From IMG/VR virus record IMGVR_UViG_3300032213_002833, positions 1 through 64,000 of that record: 64,000 nucleotides of DNA. One strand, 5' to 3'. Every line of letters starts with the position of its first letter. Position 1 is the first letter of the stretch. This document shows positions 26,469 to 32,468 of this stretch, piece after piece. The stretch comes from a virus. The notes under the pieces were generated by a model. That model made no database searches and was not told the origin of the DNA. It saw only the letters and a program-made list of their open reading frames with translations. The translations under genes were made by a program, and so were the position numbers.

Positions 26469-26509
26469 TTATTTTAAATATACGTATATCCCTTATCGAT
26501 GCCAAAGAT
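26469..26509 (-). promoter_or_regulatory. Shared promoter module, TTTG variant (weak)
   Basis: ATCTTTG, 20 nt, TATATT on the coding strand, upstream of the start at 26458. The distal TTCG and AGTATA parts are degenerate (ACG before TATATT, TAAAAT after), so this is the weakest member of the family. Confidence 0.45.
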
Positions 26510-26785
26510 TCTTATAAAAAAAGAGATTTGATTTTTATGGGTTTTTATCCCCCTTTTTCATTTTGGAAAATGTGAGTGTGTTGTGGGGATATATAGTTAT
26601 ATACAATGTCGATGGGTAAAGATCGTTTACGATCTGTGAAGTGGTCTAAGTGGCGTTCCTCACCACCCCACCCCGTATTGACATCGGCGCGCGTGGGGCC
26701 ATATGGCTATATCCATACCATATATATACGGCCGTACGGCACCAGGAATACCACCCTTACACCTTGGATCTCTAAAACCACAGAC
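26510..26785. other. Noncoding G+C-rich block
   Basis: No convincing frame is open here. The block is much richer in G+C than its surroundings and has several hairpins: AGATCG-TTTA-CGATCT at 26619-26634, a CCCCAC/GTGGGG pair inside ~26662-26698, and a palindromic GGCCATATGGCT. One arm of a 13-bp inverted repeat (26605-26617) lies here and its partner is inside the next gene (26902-26914). An RNA or recombination site is possible, but not shown. Confidence 0.4.
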
Positions 26786-26959
26786 TCACCATCTCACAGG
26801 CTCCATGGTCTGTGATCTTGCCACCATACCATTTTCAAACCAGTAAAACGCCAATTTACCCTCCGGTGTCAATATTGTGATTGTGGCTGTATCAGTTAAG
26901 CACCCATCGACATTTTGGATGCGTGATTGGTTTAATTGGATAAATGTGTCTATACTCAT
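26786..26959 (-). CDS. Hypothetical small protein (57 aa)
   Basis: An ATG at 26959 opens a 57-residue frame (MSIDTFIQLNQSRIQNVDGC, then LTDTATITILTPEGKLAFYW). Alternating polar and hydrophobic residues suggest a small beta-rich domain. No shared promoter module lies directly upstream. It overlaps the G+C-rich block that contains potential RNA structure, so the coding status is moderately uncertain. Confidence 0.45.
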   Translation of the reverse strand: MSIDTFIQLNQSRIQNVDGCLTDTATITILTPEGKLAFYWFENGMVARSQTMEPVRW

Positions 26960-27004
26960 GGCCTCCGAAAACCCGATTGCTCGGGCTCACAGGGCTGTAT
27001 AATT

Positions 27005-27032
27005 AAAAAAGATAAAACCGTTATGAAGCGGT
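27005..27032 (-). terminator. Probable terminator after tRNA-like element 1
   Basis: On the coding strand, stem ACCG / CGGT around loop CTTCATAA is followed by TTTATCTTTTTT. It stands 12 nt after the tRNA-like element. The stem is only 4 bp, but the loop is shared with the hairpin after element 2 at 35873-35889. Confidence 0.5.
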
Positions 27033-27043
27033 ATCTTAATCGT

Positions 27044-27111
27044 TGTCAGGACAGGATTCGAACCTGTTTATAGCACGCTCCGCATATAGGCACCAATTCC
27101 GCCACCTGACT
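27044..27111 (-). tRNA. tRNA-like element 1, no standard anticodon arm
   Basis: The minus strand has a paired acceptor-like end (GTCAGG at the 5' side, CCTGAC at the 3' side), a normal T arm (ACAGG TTCGAAT CCTGT) and a GGC/GCC D stem with loop GGAATTGGT. The 68-nt length is short. The middle segment has no 5-bp stem with a 7-nt loop and T33; the best pairing needs a bulge. It begins 9 nt after the end of a 35-residue gene and is followed by a terminator-like hairpin. It may be a decayed tRNA-Leu-type gene or a tRNA-like RNA. Confidence 0.5.
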
Positions 27112-27119
27112 ATATTTTT

Positions 27120-27227
27120 CTAAATCACATTTACCATCAATCCATAAATCACAAATCCAATCATCCCACCTATTACCAAAGCACCAATCCCTACTTGCCC
27201 TATATTTTCAAACCCTAACTTTTTCAT
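27120..27227 (-). CDS. Tiny membrane protein (35 aa)
   Basis: ATG at 27227. The product (MKKLGFENIGQVGIGALVIG, then GMIGFVIYGLMVNVI) is one transmembrane helix with a charged N-terminus. It follows the next tiny membrane gene by 1 nt. Both depend on the promoter module at 27344-27384. Function unknown. Confidence 0.55.
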   Translation of the reverse strand: MKKLGFENIGQVGIGALVIGGMIGFVIYGLMVNVI

Positions 27228-27228
27228 A

Positions 27229-27336
27229 TTACAATATAATATTTTTCAATACATTAAATAAAAGTACCCCTGCAATTCCACCTAGTATAATCGCAATTCC
27301 CCAAGCTTGTGTTTCAGTTAATCTCATTTTCATCAT
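27229..27336 (-). CDS. Tiny membrane protein (35 aa)
   Basis: The ATG at 27336 (a second Met follows directly) gives a 35-residue product with one transmembrane helix (AWGIAIILGGIAGVLLFNVL). It is the first gene after the promoter module at 27344-27384, with a 7-nt gap. Function unknown. Confidence 0.55.
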   Translation of the reverse strand: MMKMRLTETQAWGIAIILGGIAGVLLFNVLKNIIL

Positions 27337-27343
27337 TTTTATT

Positions 27344-27384
27344 TATACTACAATATACGAATTTCTTATTTACTCTCCAATTCC
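27344..27384 (-). promoter_or_regulatory. Shared promoter module, GGAATTG
   Basis: GGAATTG, 20-nt spacer ending in TTCG, TATATT, GTAGTATA. It drives the two tiny membrane genes and tRNA-like element 1. The box overlaps coding sequence of the gene upstream. Confidence 0.75.
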
Positions 27385-27536
27385 AAACTTAATTTAACAG
27401 CTAAACTATTTATCACTTTAATTTTTTCTAATTTAGCCTTAAAACCTCTTCTACTATCTAATTCTTTATTGGTTTGACTTAATACTAAATCTAAACCGTC
27501 AACCAATAAATCTAATTCTTCTAAACTTAATTTCAT
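27366..27536 (-). CDS. Hypothetical small helical protein (56 aa)
   Basis: ATG at 27536. The product begins MKLSLEELDLLVDGLDLVLS and is an amphipathic helical hairpin. It is preceded by the promoter module at 27552-27592, and its end carries the box of the next module. No family recognised. Confidence 0.55.
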   Translation of the reverse strand: MKLSLEELDLLVDGLDLVLSQTNKELDSRRGFKAKLEKIKVINSLAVKLSLELESK

Positions 27537-27551
27537 ATTTACCTTTTTAAT

Positions 27552-27592
27552 TATACTGAAATATACGAATTAAATGTTAAATGAGGTAGTCC
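27552..27592 (-). promoter_or_regulatory. Shared promoter module, GGACTAC
   Basis: GGACTAC, 20 nt, TATATT, TCAGTATA, upstream of the start at 27536. The box lies directly after the stop of the AT-hook repeat gene. Confidence 0.75.
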
Positions 27593-27915
27593 TAAGCTGC
27601 TACCTCATTATTATCAGTTTTATTCATTTTAGGTCGTCCTCGTTTAACTAAACCTAACTCTCTTTTCATTTCTAACTCCTTAATCCTTAACTGTCTTACA
27701 CTATTTTCATTTACAGGTCGTCCTAATTTTAACTCCCCATTTATCTTTTTACTCTCTAACTCTTTAATCCTTAACTGTCTTACACTATTACTTTCAACAG
27801 GTCGTCCTCGTTTTAACTCTCCATTACTTCTTTTTAACTCTAATTCTTTTAATCTTAATTGTCTTACACTGTTCTCATTTACAGGACGTCCTAATACTTT
27901 TACTTCATTTTTCAT
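27592..27915 (-). CDS. AT-hook-like GRP repeat protein
   Basis: A 107-residue protein with GRP cores at residues 9-11, 37-39, 65-67 and 93-95, a strict 28-residue period. Between them are three near-identical helical units (NENSVRQLRLKELELKR and variants). Two cores are RGRP, which is the centre of AT-hook motifs that bind the minor groove of AT-rich DNA. The matching 84-nt period is also visible in the DNA, indicating recent tandem duplication. In an AT-rich phage it may act as a DNA-organising or regulatory protein; this is inference. Confidence 0.65.
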   Translation of the reverse strand: MKNEVKVLGRPVNENSVRQLRLKELELKRSNGELKRGRPVESNSVRQLRIKELESKKINGELKLGRPVNENSVRQLRIKELEMKRELGLVKRGRPKMNKTDNNEVAA

Positions 27916-27956
27916 AACTTTACTTTTTTTAATTTAACTTATTTTCTTAACTTATT

Positions 27957-27997
27957 TATACTACAATATACGAATTACTTATTTATTTTACTATTCC
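27957..27997 (-). promoter_or_regulatory. Shared promoter module, GGAATAG
   Basis: GGAATAG, 20 nt, TATATT, GTAGTATA, upstream of the AT-hook repeat gene (start 27915). Confidence 0.75.
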
Positions 27998-28001
27998 TTA
28001 A

Positions 28002-28208
28002 CTATTCAACAATAAAATTTAACTCACAATCACCTTTAATTTCAATAATTTCATAACTTCCATCTAATTTCATTTCATTAACCAATTCATCAAAATCAAA
28101 TAATTCAAACATATCACCAAAATTTTCAACAAATTCCTCTTTAGAGTCATAAACAGTCATACCAAAATTTTCCTCTAAATAACAACAAATAAATTTACTT
28201 TTTTTCAT
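28002..28208 (-). CDS. Hypothetical acidic protein (68 aa)
   Basis: Begins MKKSKFICCYLEENFGMTVY and continues with many Glu/Asp residues; it is probably a compact alpha/beta domain. It has its own promoter module at 28227-28267. Acidic small early phage proteins often bind host proteins, but nothing specific is visible. Confidence 0.5.
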   Translation of the reverse strand: MKKSKFICCYLEENFGMTVYDSKEEFVENFGDMFELFDFDELVNEMKLDGSYEIIEIKGDCELNFIVE

Positions 28209-28226
28209 TTTTTTTACCTTTTTAAT

Positions 28227-28267
28227 TATAATACAATATACGAATTACTTATTAATTATACTATTCC
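28227..28267 (-). promoter_or_regulatory. Shared promoter module, GGAATAG
   Basis: GGAATAG, 20 nt, TATATT, GTATTATA, upstream of the start at 28208. Confidence 0.75.
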
Positions 28268-28271
28268 TTAA

Positions 28272-28394
28272 TTAATTAGGTCTAATAATACAATCTTCAA
28301 ATCTAAATAAAGGATTATACATTATTTCACAAGCCATTTCCTGAATTAAAAGTAATCCCATTAACCTTAATTCCATTTGTTCTTTTTTACTCAT
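28272..28394 (-). CDS. Hypothetical protein (40 aa)
   Basis: ATG at 28394 opens a 40-residue frame (MSKKEQMELRLMGLLLIQEM, then ACEIMYNPLFRFEDCIIRPN). It is preceded by a promoter module at 28411-28451, which supports it being a real gene despite its size. No family recognised. Confidence 0.5.
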   Translation of the reverse strand: MSKKEQMELRLMGLLLIQEMACEIMYNPLFRFEDCIIRPN

Positions 28395-28410
28395 CTTATC
28401 TTATTTTAAT

Positions 28411-28451
28411 TATACTGAAATATACGAAAGCCCTTTTAATTAAGGGCTTCC
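28411..28451 (-). promoter_or_regulatory. Shared promoter module, GGAAGCC, with hairpin
   Basis: GGAAGCC, 20 nt, TATATT, TCAGTATA. The box and spacer form a hairpin (AAGCCC / GGGCTT) that could end the upstream transcript while the same DNA starts the next. Confidence 0.7.
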
Positions 28452-28467
28452 ATTTATTATTATTTTA

Positions 28468-28884
28468 TTAACACTCCCATTTAATCTTTAATATACAAAT
28501 TCCTTCATTATATATACTTTCTTCTTTATAATCTAAAAAACTACCTTCAAAACCACTTTCTTTCATATATCTATAACTCCTCCAACTATAATCATTTAAT
28601 TTATTAAATTCAATTTTAAAACCTTCAAATTCTAAATTTTCTAAATATTCTTTAACTTTATTAAATACTTCATTATATAATTTTACTCCAAAATCATTTC
28701 TCTCTCTCATTTCATTACTCACAATACCTCCCTTCAATCTTCTAACAACCCCTTCTTTAACACCATATAAATCATTAAAACTATAACCAAATCTAACTCC
28801 TAATTCTTTATATAATTTTTCAATTATTTCATTTCTTACTATTAAACTTCCTTTAGTTTTTTCAACATCAATTTTACCAAACAT
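28468..28884 (-). CDS. Hypothetical protein (138 aa)
   Basis: Highly charged and helical; Phe, Tyr and Lys rich with a short central basic segment (GVVRRLKGGIVSNEMRERND). It has its own promoter module upstream at 28919-28959. No family recognised. Confidence 0.5.
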   Translation of the reverse strand: MFGKIDVEKTKGSLIVRNEIIEKLYKELGVRFGYSFNDLYGVKEGVVRRLKGGIVSNEMRERNDFGVKLYNEVFNKVKEYLENLEFEGFKIEFNKLNDYSWRSYRYMKESGFEGSFLDYKEESIYNEGICILKIKWEC

Positions 28885-28918
28885 AACTTTTACTTTTTTA
28901 ATTATTTATCTTTTTAAT

Positions 28919-28959
28919 TATAATACAATATACAAATTATTTTTTAATATTAATAGTCC
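28919..28959 (-). promoter_or_regulatory. Shared promoter module, GGACTAT
   Basis: GGACTAT, 20 nt, TATATT, GTATTATA, upstream of the start at 28884. The usual TTCG at the spacer end is TTTG here. Confidence 0.65.
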
Positions 28960-28970
28960 TTTATTAAACT

Positions 28971-28992
28971 AAAAAACCCCTATAAAAGGGGT
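28971..28992 (-). terminator. Rho-independent terminator
   Basis: On the coding strand, ACCCC / GGGGT stem with a 7-nt A/T-rich loop followed by TTTTT. It lies after the 137-residue gene (29019-29432) and just before the next promoter module. Confidence 0.65.
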
Positions 28993-29018
28993 CCTTTAAT
29001 TAATATTTTATATATTAT

Positions 29019-29432
29019 TTATTTAAACTTCTCTATTAAATCCTTTATTAATTCTTTAATATTCATATCCTCTAAACTACTTAATATAATTTCTTTTTCA
29101 ATATCTTTATATAAACTAAAACTATTTCCTTTACCATCTTTTAAACTAATATTAAATAATTTTCCTTTATCATTAAAATTTCTATTATTTTTATTAATAT
29201 AAAATACTCTTATATCATCTTCATCAAATTTATTTTCTATTTTTCTAATTTCTTCTTTTAATAAATCTACTTTCTCTTCTAATTCACTAATTTCTTTTAC
29301 TTTATTTAAAAATAAATCTTTATTTTCACTTTTTTCAAATAATTCTTTACTTTTATTAACTTCAATTAATTTAATATTATTAACTACTTCATTAACAACT
29401 ACATCTAATTCAATTTTACTTAACTTTTTCAT
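29019..29432 (-). CDS. Hypothetical coiled-coil protein (137 aa)
   Basis: Residues ~1-75 form a Lys/Glu-rich coiled coil (KISELEEKVDLLKEEIRKIE), followed by a smaller alpha/beta part. Strongly biased to Lys, Glu and Asn, as its neighbours. Promoter module at 29465-29505, terminator downstream. No family recognised. Confidence 0.5.
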   Translation of the reverse strand: MKKLSKIELDVVVNEVVNNIKLIEVNKSKELFEKSENKDLFLNKVKEISELEEKVDLLKEEIRKIENKFDEDDIRVFYINKNNRNFNDKGKLFNISLKDGKGNSFSLYKDIEKEIILSSLEDMNIKELIKDLIEKFK

Positions 29433-29464
29433 AACTTTACTTTTTTTAATTTAACTTTTTTAAT

Positions 29465-29505
29465 TATAATACAATATACAAATTTCTTTTTAAATAACCT
29501 ATTCC
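29465..29505 (-). promoter_or_regulatory. Shared promoter module, GGAATAG
   Basis: GGAATAG, 20 nt ending TTTG, TATATT, GTATTATA, upstream of the start at 29432. Confidence 0.7.
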
Positions 29506-29508
29506 TTT

Positions 29509-29820
29509 TTACCATCTAGGTTCAACCCAACTACACTCAATATCACTTCCTATTACTTTAAAAGTATATTCTAAAGGTTCATCATTAAATTCTCCCATAT
29601 ACTTTATTTCACCACCTTCATTTTTAATAAACTCTCTTACTTCAAAAAAGTTTTTAACATCTTCTTCATCATATAAATCATCATCTCCTTTTTCACATTC
29701 TTCAAACAAAAAACTTACTTTACTACCTACTTTATATTCATTATCATTCCCACAACAAAAATCATAAATCATTTCTTCAAAATAATTAATAACTTTTTCA
29801 TTTAATTTTTCATTTTTCAT
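29509..29820 (-). CDS. Hypothetical acidic protein (103 aa)
   Basis: An acidic alpha/beta protein (KGDDDLYDEEDVKNFFEVRE in the middle, ending IECSWVEPRW). Promoter module upstream at 29839-29879. No family recognised. Confidence 0.5.
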   Translation of the reverse strand: MKNEKLNEKVINYFEEMIYDFCCGNDNEYKVGSKVSFLFEECEKGDDDLYDEEDVKNFFEVREFIKNEGGEIKYMGEFNDEPLEYTFKVIGSDIECSWVEPRW

Positions 29821-29838
29821 CTTTTATCTTTTTTTAAT

Positions 29839-29879
29839 TATACTACAATATACGAATTAACTTTAATAATTACTATTCC
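29839..29879 (-). promoter_or_regulatory. Shared promoter module, GGAATAG
   Basis: GGAATAG, 20 nt, TATATT, GTAGTATA, upstream of the start at 29820. The box lies inside the end of the 37-residue gene. Confidence 0.75.
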
Positions 29880-29976
29880 TGTGTTTAGTTTTTCTAGTAT
29901 ATTTCTTTCTATTCCTATAGATGTTAGGTCTAGTAGCTTTGATAATTTCTTCCTGAGTGATAATAATTGTTTTCAT
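29863..29976 (-). CDS. Small basic protein (37 aa)
   Basis: ATG at 29976. The product is MKTIIITQEEIIKATRPNIY followed by a very basic tail rich in Arg, Lys and Asn. It begins only 13 nt after TATATT of the module at 29982-30022, so its leader must be very short. It could bind nucleic acid; this is inference from charge. Confidence 0.5.
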   Translation of the reverse strand: MKTIIITQEEIIKATRPNIYRNRKKYTRKTKHRNSNY

Positions 29977-29981
29977 TTTTC

Positions 29982-30022
29982 TTACTTGTAATATACGAAA
30001 GACATTTTAATAAGCCAAGTCC
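29982..30022 (-). promoter_or_regulatory. Shared promoter module, GGACTTG
   Basis: GGACTTG, 20 nt, TATATT, ACAAGTAA, upstream of the start at 29976. The box combines GGA with the host-like TTG. Confidence 0.7.
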
Positions 30023-30240
30023 TGAGCAGAGAGATGGCCGACAAGTAATTGTCAGCTTCTTTTAAAGTTCATTATGTTAGACAATTGAACGTTGCGTTGT
30101 GGTTACTGGAGGTTCTTTCTGTGCCCTAAGTCTGTTGCGTTCCCTGTTCTATTTCTAGCGTGTTCACTGATACATATGTGAAGGTAATGCCCTTTTACCG
30201 CTTTTCCAACCACTTTTTAATTTATTTTTAATTACTTTTA

Positions 30241-30279
30241 CCCCCCCTCCCCCCATTTTACCGCAAGGGGGACGGGGGG
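30241..30279. repeat. G+C-rich inverted repeat
   Basis: A run of 13 C in 14 nt (30241-30254) faces GGGGGACGGGGGG (30267-30279) across a 12-nt loop. This is an extreme composition in such an AT-rich genome and would form a very stable hairpin. On the plus strand a T-rich segment follows, so it could also terminate leftover transcription on that strand. Confidence 0.6.
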
Positions 30280-30350
30280 TTCATGTTTTTTGTATATATT
30301 TTTGGAAAAAGGTACAAAAGGACGTGGTTGATGAATGGGAGGGTTAGACC

Positions 30351-30729
30351 CTGACAATTCTCGTCCCCTATTTAGTGATCTGTATTTTCCACATATTATA
30401 ATTTTCATTTCTTGACAATTGACATTCCTCATTTGGTAATTGATATTCTTTGACGATTTCTATTCCCATGACGATTTTCATTATTTATTGGTGATTTCCA
30501 TTGGTAATTTATATTTCCATTTTATATTTACAAAACATAAATACAATTCATATTTACATTTTCCCATTATAATTTTCATTTACTTTTGATAATTGACATT
30601 TCCCATGTTGATTTTCATTCCACACATTGACGATTTTCATTTTGCGTTTATCTGTTGATAATTTCCGTTTTGGCTTAAGCTAAACTAATGTTTAGATTAG
30701 TTCATGATAATCGTTGTTGATTTCTATTC
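30351..30729. repeat. Iteron-like degenerate repeat array
   Basis: At least 12 copies of a degenerate ~17-nt unit, consensus TTGAYRATTTYCATTYC, all in the same orientation. Clear copies are at 30412-30428, 30433-30449, 30450-30466, 30468-30483, 30488-30504, 30501-30518, 30586-30603, 30607-30621, 30627-30643 and 30655-30671; weaker ones are at 30351-30368, 30397-30411, 30566-30583 and 30716-30729. Same-direction repeats in a noncoding region suggest a replication origin or a cooperative protein-binding site. Confidence 0.65.
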
Positions 30730-30837
30730 TTCGTTGTTTACACGTTCACTTTCATTATTTCTAACATCATACCTTACATACAATATAACCATCACTAAAC
30801 AAAACACATTCCAAACCATAACTAATTCTCCTTCCAT
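30724..30837 (-). CDS. Tiny membrane protein (37 aa)
   Basis: ATG at 30837 preceded by AAAGGTT. The product (MEGELVMVWNVFCLVMVILY, then VRYDVRNNESERVNNEE) has one transmembrane helix and a charged tail. It follows another tiny membrane gene by 5 nt. Its 3' end overlaps the last iteron. Confidence 0.5.
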   Translation of the reverse strand: MEGELVMVWNVFCLVMVILYVRYDVRNNESERVNNEE

Positions 30838-30842
30838 AACCT

Positions 30843-30935
30843 TTATTTATATTTTCTTCTTTTATTTCTTTTATTTATTTCATTCCCCACCAACCCAATC
30901 AACAACACTAAATTAATAATTTCTATTATTAACAT
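30843..30935 (-). CDS. Tiny membrane protein (30 aa)
   Basis: ATG at 30935, 30 residues: a hydrophobic helix (MLIIEIINLVLLIGLVG) and a basic tail. It is the first gene after the promoter module at 30954-30994. Size makes the call tentative; promoter and spacing support it. Confidence 0.45.
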   Translation of the reverse strand: MLIIEIINLVLLIGLVGNEINKRNKRRKYK

Positions 30936-30953
30936 TTTTTTCTTTATTTATAT

Positions 30954-30994
30954 TATACTGAAATATACGATCTCTATTTTATATCTGTTAGTCC
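30954..30994 (-). promoter_or_regulatory. Shared promoter module, GGACTAA, contains a stop codon
   Basis: GGACTAA, 20 nt, TATATT, TCAGTATA. The TAA in the box is the stop codon of the upstream gene (30988-31179). The module serves the two tiny membrane genes. Confidence 0.75.
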
Positions 30995-31179
30995 TCTAAT
31001 GTTTCTTCTACTGTAATTACTTCACTTCCCCAATCATATTGTTCATCAAATGTTATTCCTTCACTTCGATGTTCTCCGGTTTGTAATTTTTCAAGTGCTT
31101 CCTCTAGTGAATCCGCTTCAATAAGATATTCTATTGTTGCTTTTACTTGTACCTCTGTTTCAAATCTGAATTGTCCCAT
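30988..31179 (-). CDS. Small DpnD/PcfM-like protein (63 aa)
   Basis: Residues ~8-33 (EVQVKATIEYLIEADSLEEA) resemble the small DpnD/PcfM-type domain: a strand, then a helix with SLEEALEKL. The C-terminus is acidic and ends EETLED, whose last codons form part of the next promoter box. Function of this domain is unknown. Confidence 0.5.
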   Translation of the reverse strand: MGQFRFETEVQVKATIEYLIEADSLEEALEKLQTGEHRSEGITFDEQYDWGSEVITVEETLED

Positions 31180-31192
31180 GTTTTTCTTTATT

Positions 31193-31233
31193 TATACCTT
31201 AATATACGAAATCTCTTTAAATAATCTTAGTCC
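31193..31233 (-). promoter_or_regulatory. Shared promoter module, GGACTAA, contains a stop codon
   Basis: GGACTAA, 20 nt, TATATT, AAGGTATA, upstream of the start at 31179. The TAA is the stop codon of the 78-residue gene. Confidence 0.75.
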
Positions 31234-31463
31234 TTTAACCAAACATTTTCATAAAATTCTCTTAACATTTTACCATGTTCTGTTTTAACATAGTTTCTTC
31301 TTAAATCAAATAAATGTTGTAAACATCTATTATATGTCCAAAACTTCTCTACTGATTTATTTGTTTTACTATTGTAGAATCCCGCTTCACTTTCACCCCA
31401 TTCTTCAACTAAACATTTAACTATTTCTAATTTTGATTCAAATATATCTTTTAATTCTTTCAT
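31227..31463 (-). CDS. Hypothetical protein (78 aa)
   Basis: A helical protein with conserved-looking aromatic residues (ESEAGFYNSKTNKSVEKFWT). Promoter module at 31474-31514. No family recognised. Confidence 0.5.
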   Translation of the reverse strand: MKELKDIFESKLEIVKCLVEEWGESEAGFYNSKTNKSVEKFWTYNRCLQHLFDLRRNYVKTEHGKMLREFYENVWLKD

Positions 31464-31473
31464 TTTCTTAATT

Positions 31474-31514
31474 TATACTACAATATACGAAATTTATTTT
31501 AATAAGCTTAGTCC
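31474..31514 (-). promoter_or_regulatory. Shared promoter module, GGACTAA
   Basis: GGACTAA, 20 nt, TATATT, GTAGTATA, upstream of the start at 31463. Confidence 0.75.
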
Positions 31515-31519
31515 TTAAT

Positions 31520-31750
31520 TTAAAAATCCTTATGTTTAGATACTTGTATTAGAGTAATAAGTTCTTTTTCACTTTCTTTTACCTCAAATCCACCATTGTT
31601 GTGTGTTGTTACTCCTATTCTGGAGTGTTTTGGTTTATCTACTGATCCGTAGCTTCTTGTTTCTTCTACTTCATAAAAATGTCCTATCATATCTACATTT
31701 ATATAAATAGGAGTATTTCCTTTTAATGGTGTTACCTTAATCAATCTCAT
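31520..31750 (-). CDS. FlbD-like small protein (76 aa)
   Basis: The pattern MRLIKVTPLKGNTPIYINVD, then MIGHFYEV, a variable loop, then GGFEVKESEKELITLI, resembles the small FlbD-type beta fold (MIxVT-x-LNG-x-x-x-x-xNPDMIxxIE). Such proteins are also found in phages, where their role is unknown. Promoter at 31770-31810. Confidence 0.5.
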   Translation of the reverse strand: MRLIKVTPLKGNTPIYINVDMIGHFYEVEETRSYGSVDKPKHSRIGVTTHNNGGFEVKESEKELITLIQVSKHKDF

Positions 31751-31769
31751 AACCTTTATTTTCTTAATT

Positions 31770-31810
31770 TATACTTTAATATACGAAATCTTTTTTATAT
31801 TTTTTATTCC
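31770..31810 (-). promoter_or_regulatory. Shared promoter module, GGAATAA, contains a stop codon
   Basis: GGAATAA, 20 nt, TATATT, AAAGTATA, upstream of the start at 31750. The TAA is the stop of the 56-residue gene. Confidence 0.75.
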
Positions 31811-31974
31811 CCTAAAATTTCATCTAATTGATCAGTAATATATTCCTTTACATCACTATATTCAAACCCATCCTCTAACATTTGATCTGTTATGTCATTA
31901 ATTGCTTCTTTTAAATTTACAAATGAAACAAAGCTCAACATGTTTTCAATTCGTTCTCTTTTTTCAAAATCCAT
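31804..31974 (-). CDS. Hypothetical acidic helical protein (56 aa)
   Basis: ATG at 31974. The product (MDFEKRERIENMLSFVSFVN, then LKEAINDITDQMLEDGFEYS) is acidic and helical. It follows the 59-residue gene by 5 nt, so both probably use the promoter at 32185-32225. No family recognised. Confidence 0.55.
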   Translation of the reverse strand: MDFEKRERIENMLSFVSFVNLKEAINDITDQMLEDGFEYSDVKEYITDQLDEILGE

Positions 31975-31979
31975 AATCT

Positions 31980-32159
31980 TTATTTATTTAATTTTAACTT
32001 CAATTTCAAATCATTAATAGTCATTTCTACAAAACCTGCAGTCATAATAGGTGTTTTCCCATTCTGCTCTGCTTTTTCAATCTCAGCAACCATGTTTGCT
32101 TGTACTTTATCTAATCCATCACTGATTAAAAACTTCTCAAAACCATTTAATTTACTCAT
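31980..32159 (-). CDS. Hypothetical helical protein (59 aa)
   Basis: ATG at 32159 preceded by AAAGGTT. The product begins MSKLNGFEKFLISDGLDKVQ, has an ATxGFVEMTINDLK-like end and a Lys/Leu tail. First gene after promoter 32185-32225. No family recognised. Confidence 0.55.
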   Translation of the reverse strand: MSKLNGFEKFLISDGLDKVQANMVAEIEKAEQNGKTPIMTAGFVEMTINDLKLKLKLNK

Positions 32160-32184
32160 AACCTTTATTTTTTTTCTCTTTATT

Positions 32185-32225
32185 TATACTGTAATATACG
32201 AAAGCAGCTTTAATTAGCTGCTTCC
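32185..32225 (-). promoter_or_regulatory. Shared promoter module, GGAAGCA, with hairpin
   Basis: GGAAGCA, 20 nt, TATATT, ACAGTATA, upstream of the start at 32159. Spacer and box pair as AGCAGC / GCTGCT, and the end of the upstream gene lies inside the module. Confidence 0.7.
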
Positions 32226-32452
32226 TCTTTTACTTTTTCTATAATCATCCTTATCGCTTCTTGATTTTCGGGTAATGAATTATCTGGTTTAATTTTCAAT
32301 TCTGTCATTAAATCGTTTATTTTTGCCCATTCCCCTCTTGATTTTGAAGTAATGGTATGTTCTTTTCCGAACAATTTTTCATCTACTTTTACTTGTAAAA
32401 ATGCTTCTGCTTCTTTTTGTTGAATTACTTCAATCATTTGTTTTTTTGTCAT
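32210..32452 (-). CDS. Hypothetical protein (80 aa)
   Basis: A charged helical protein (MTKKQMIEVIQQKEAEAFLQ). A middle segment (GEWAKINDLMTELKIKPDNS) has an unassigned but ordered look. Promoter at 32469-32509. No family recognised. Confidence 0.5.
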   Translation of the reverse strand: MTKKQMIEVIQQKEAEAFLQVKVDEKLFGKEHTITSKSRGEWAKINDLMTELKIKPDNSLPENQEAIRMIIEKVKEEAAN

Positions 32453-32468
32453 AACTTTCTTTTTTATT

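Larger units (their letters stand above)
29977..30723. other. Large noncoding region with iterons and hairpin
   Basis: About 750 nt without a supportable gene, the largest such gap among the early/middle genes. From high to low coordinates it holds an array of iteron-like repeats, a G+C-rich hairpin at 30241-30279, and a mixed stretch (30001-30240) with short hairpins such as GACAA-TTAC-TTGTC. Candidates are a replication origin, an enhancer or a small RNA. A 64-codon frame crossing it is rejected as chance. Confidence 0.55.

Noticed and set aside
26606-26815. Plus-strand frame of 69 codons in the G+C-rich block
   Set aside because: Translation has no plausible protein character, no promoter or leader, and the segment is full of hairpins.
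30238-30432. Minus-strand frame of 64 codons across the G/C-run hairpin
   Set aside because: It translates the C/G runs and the first iterons into a Pro/Gly-biased sequence and has no leader or promoter module.
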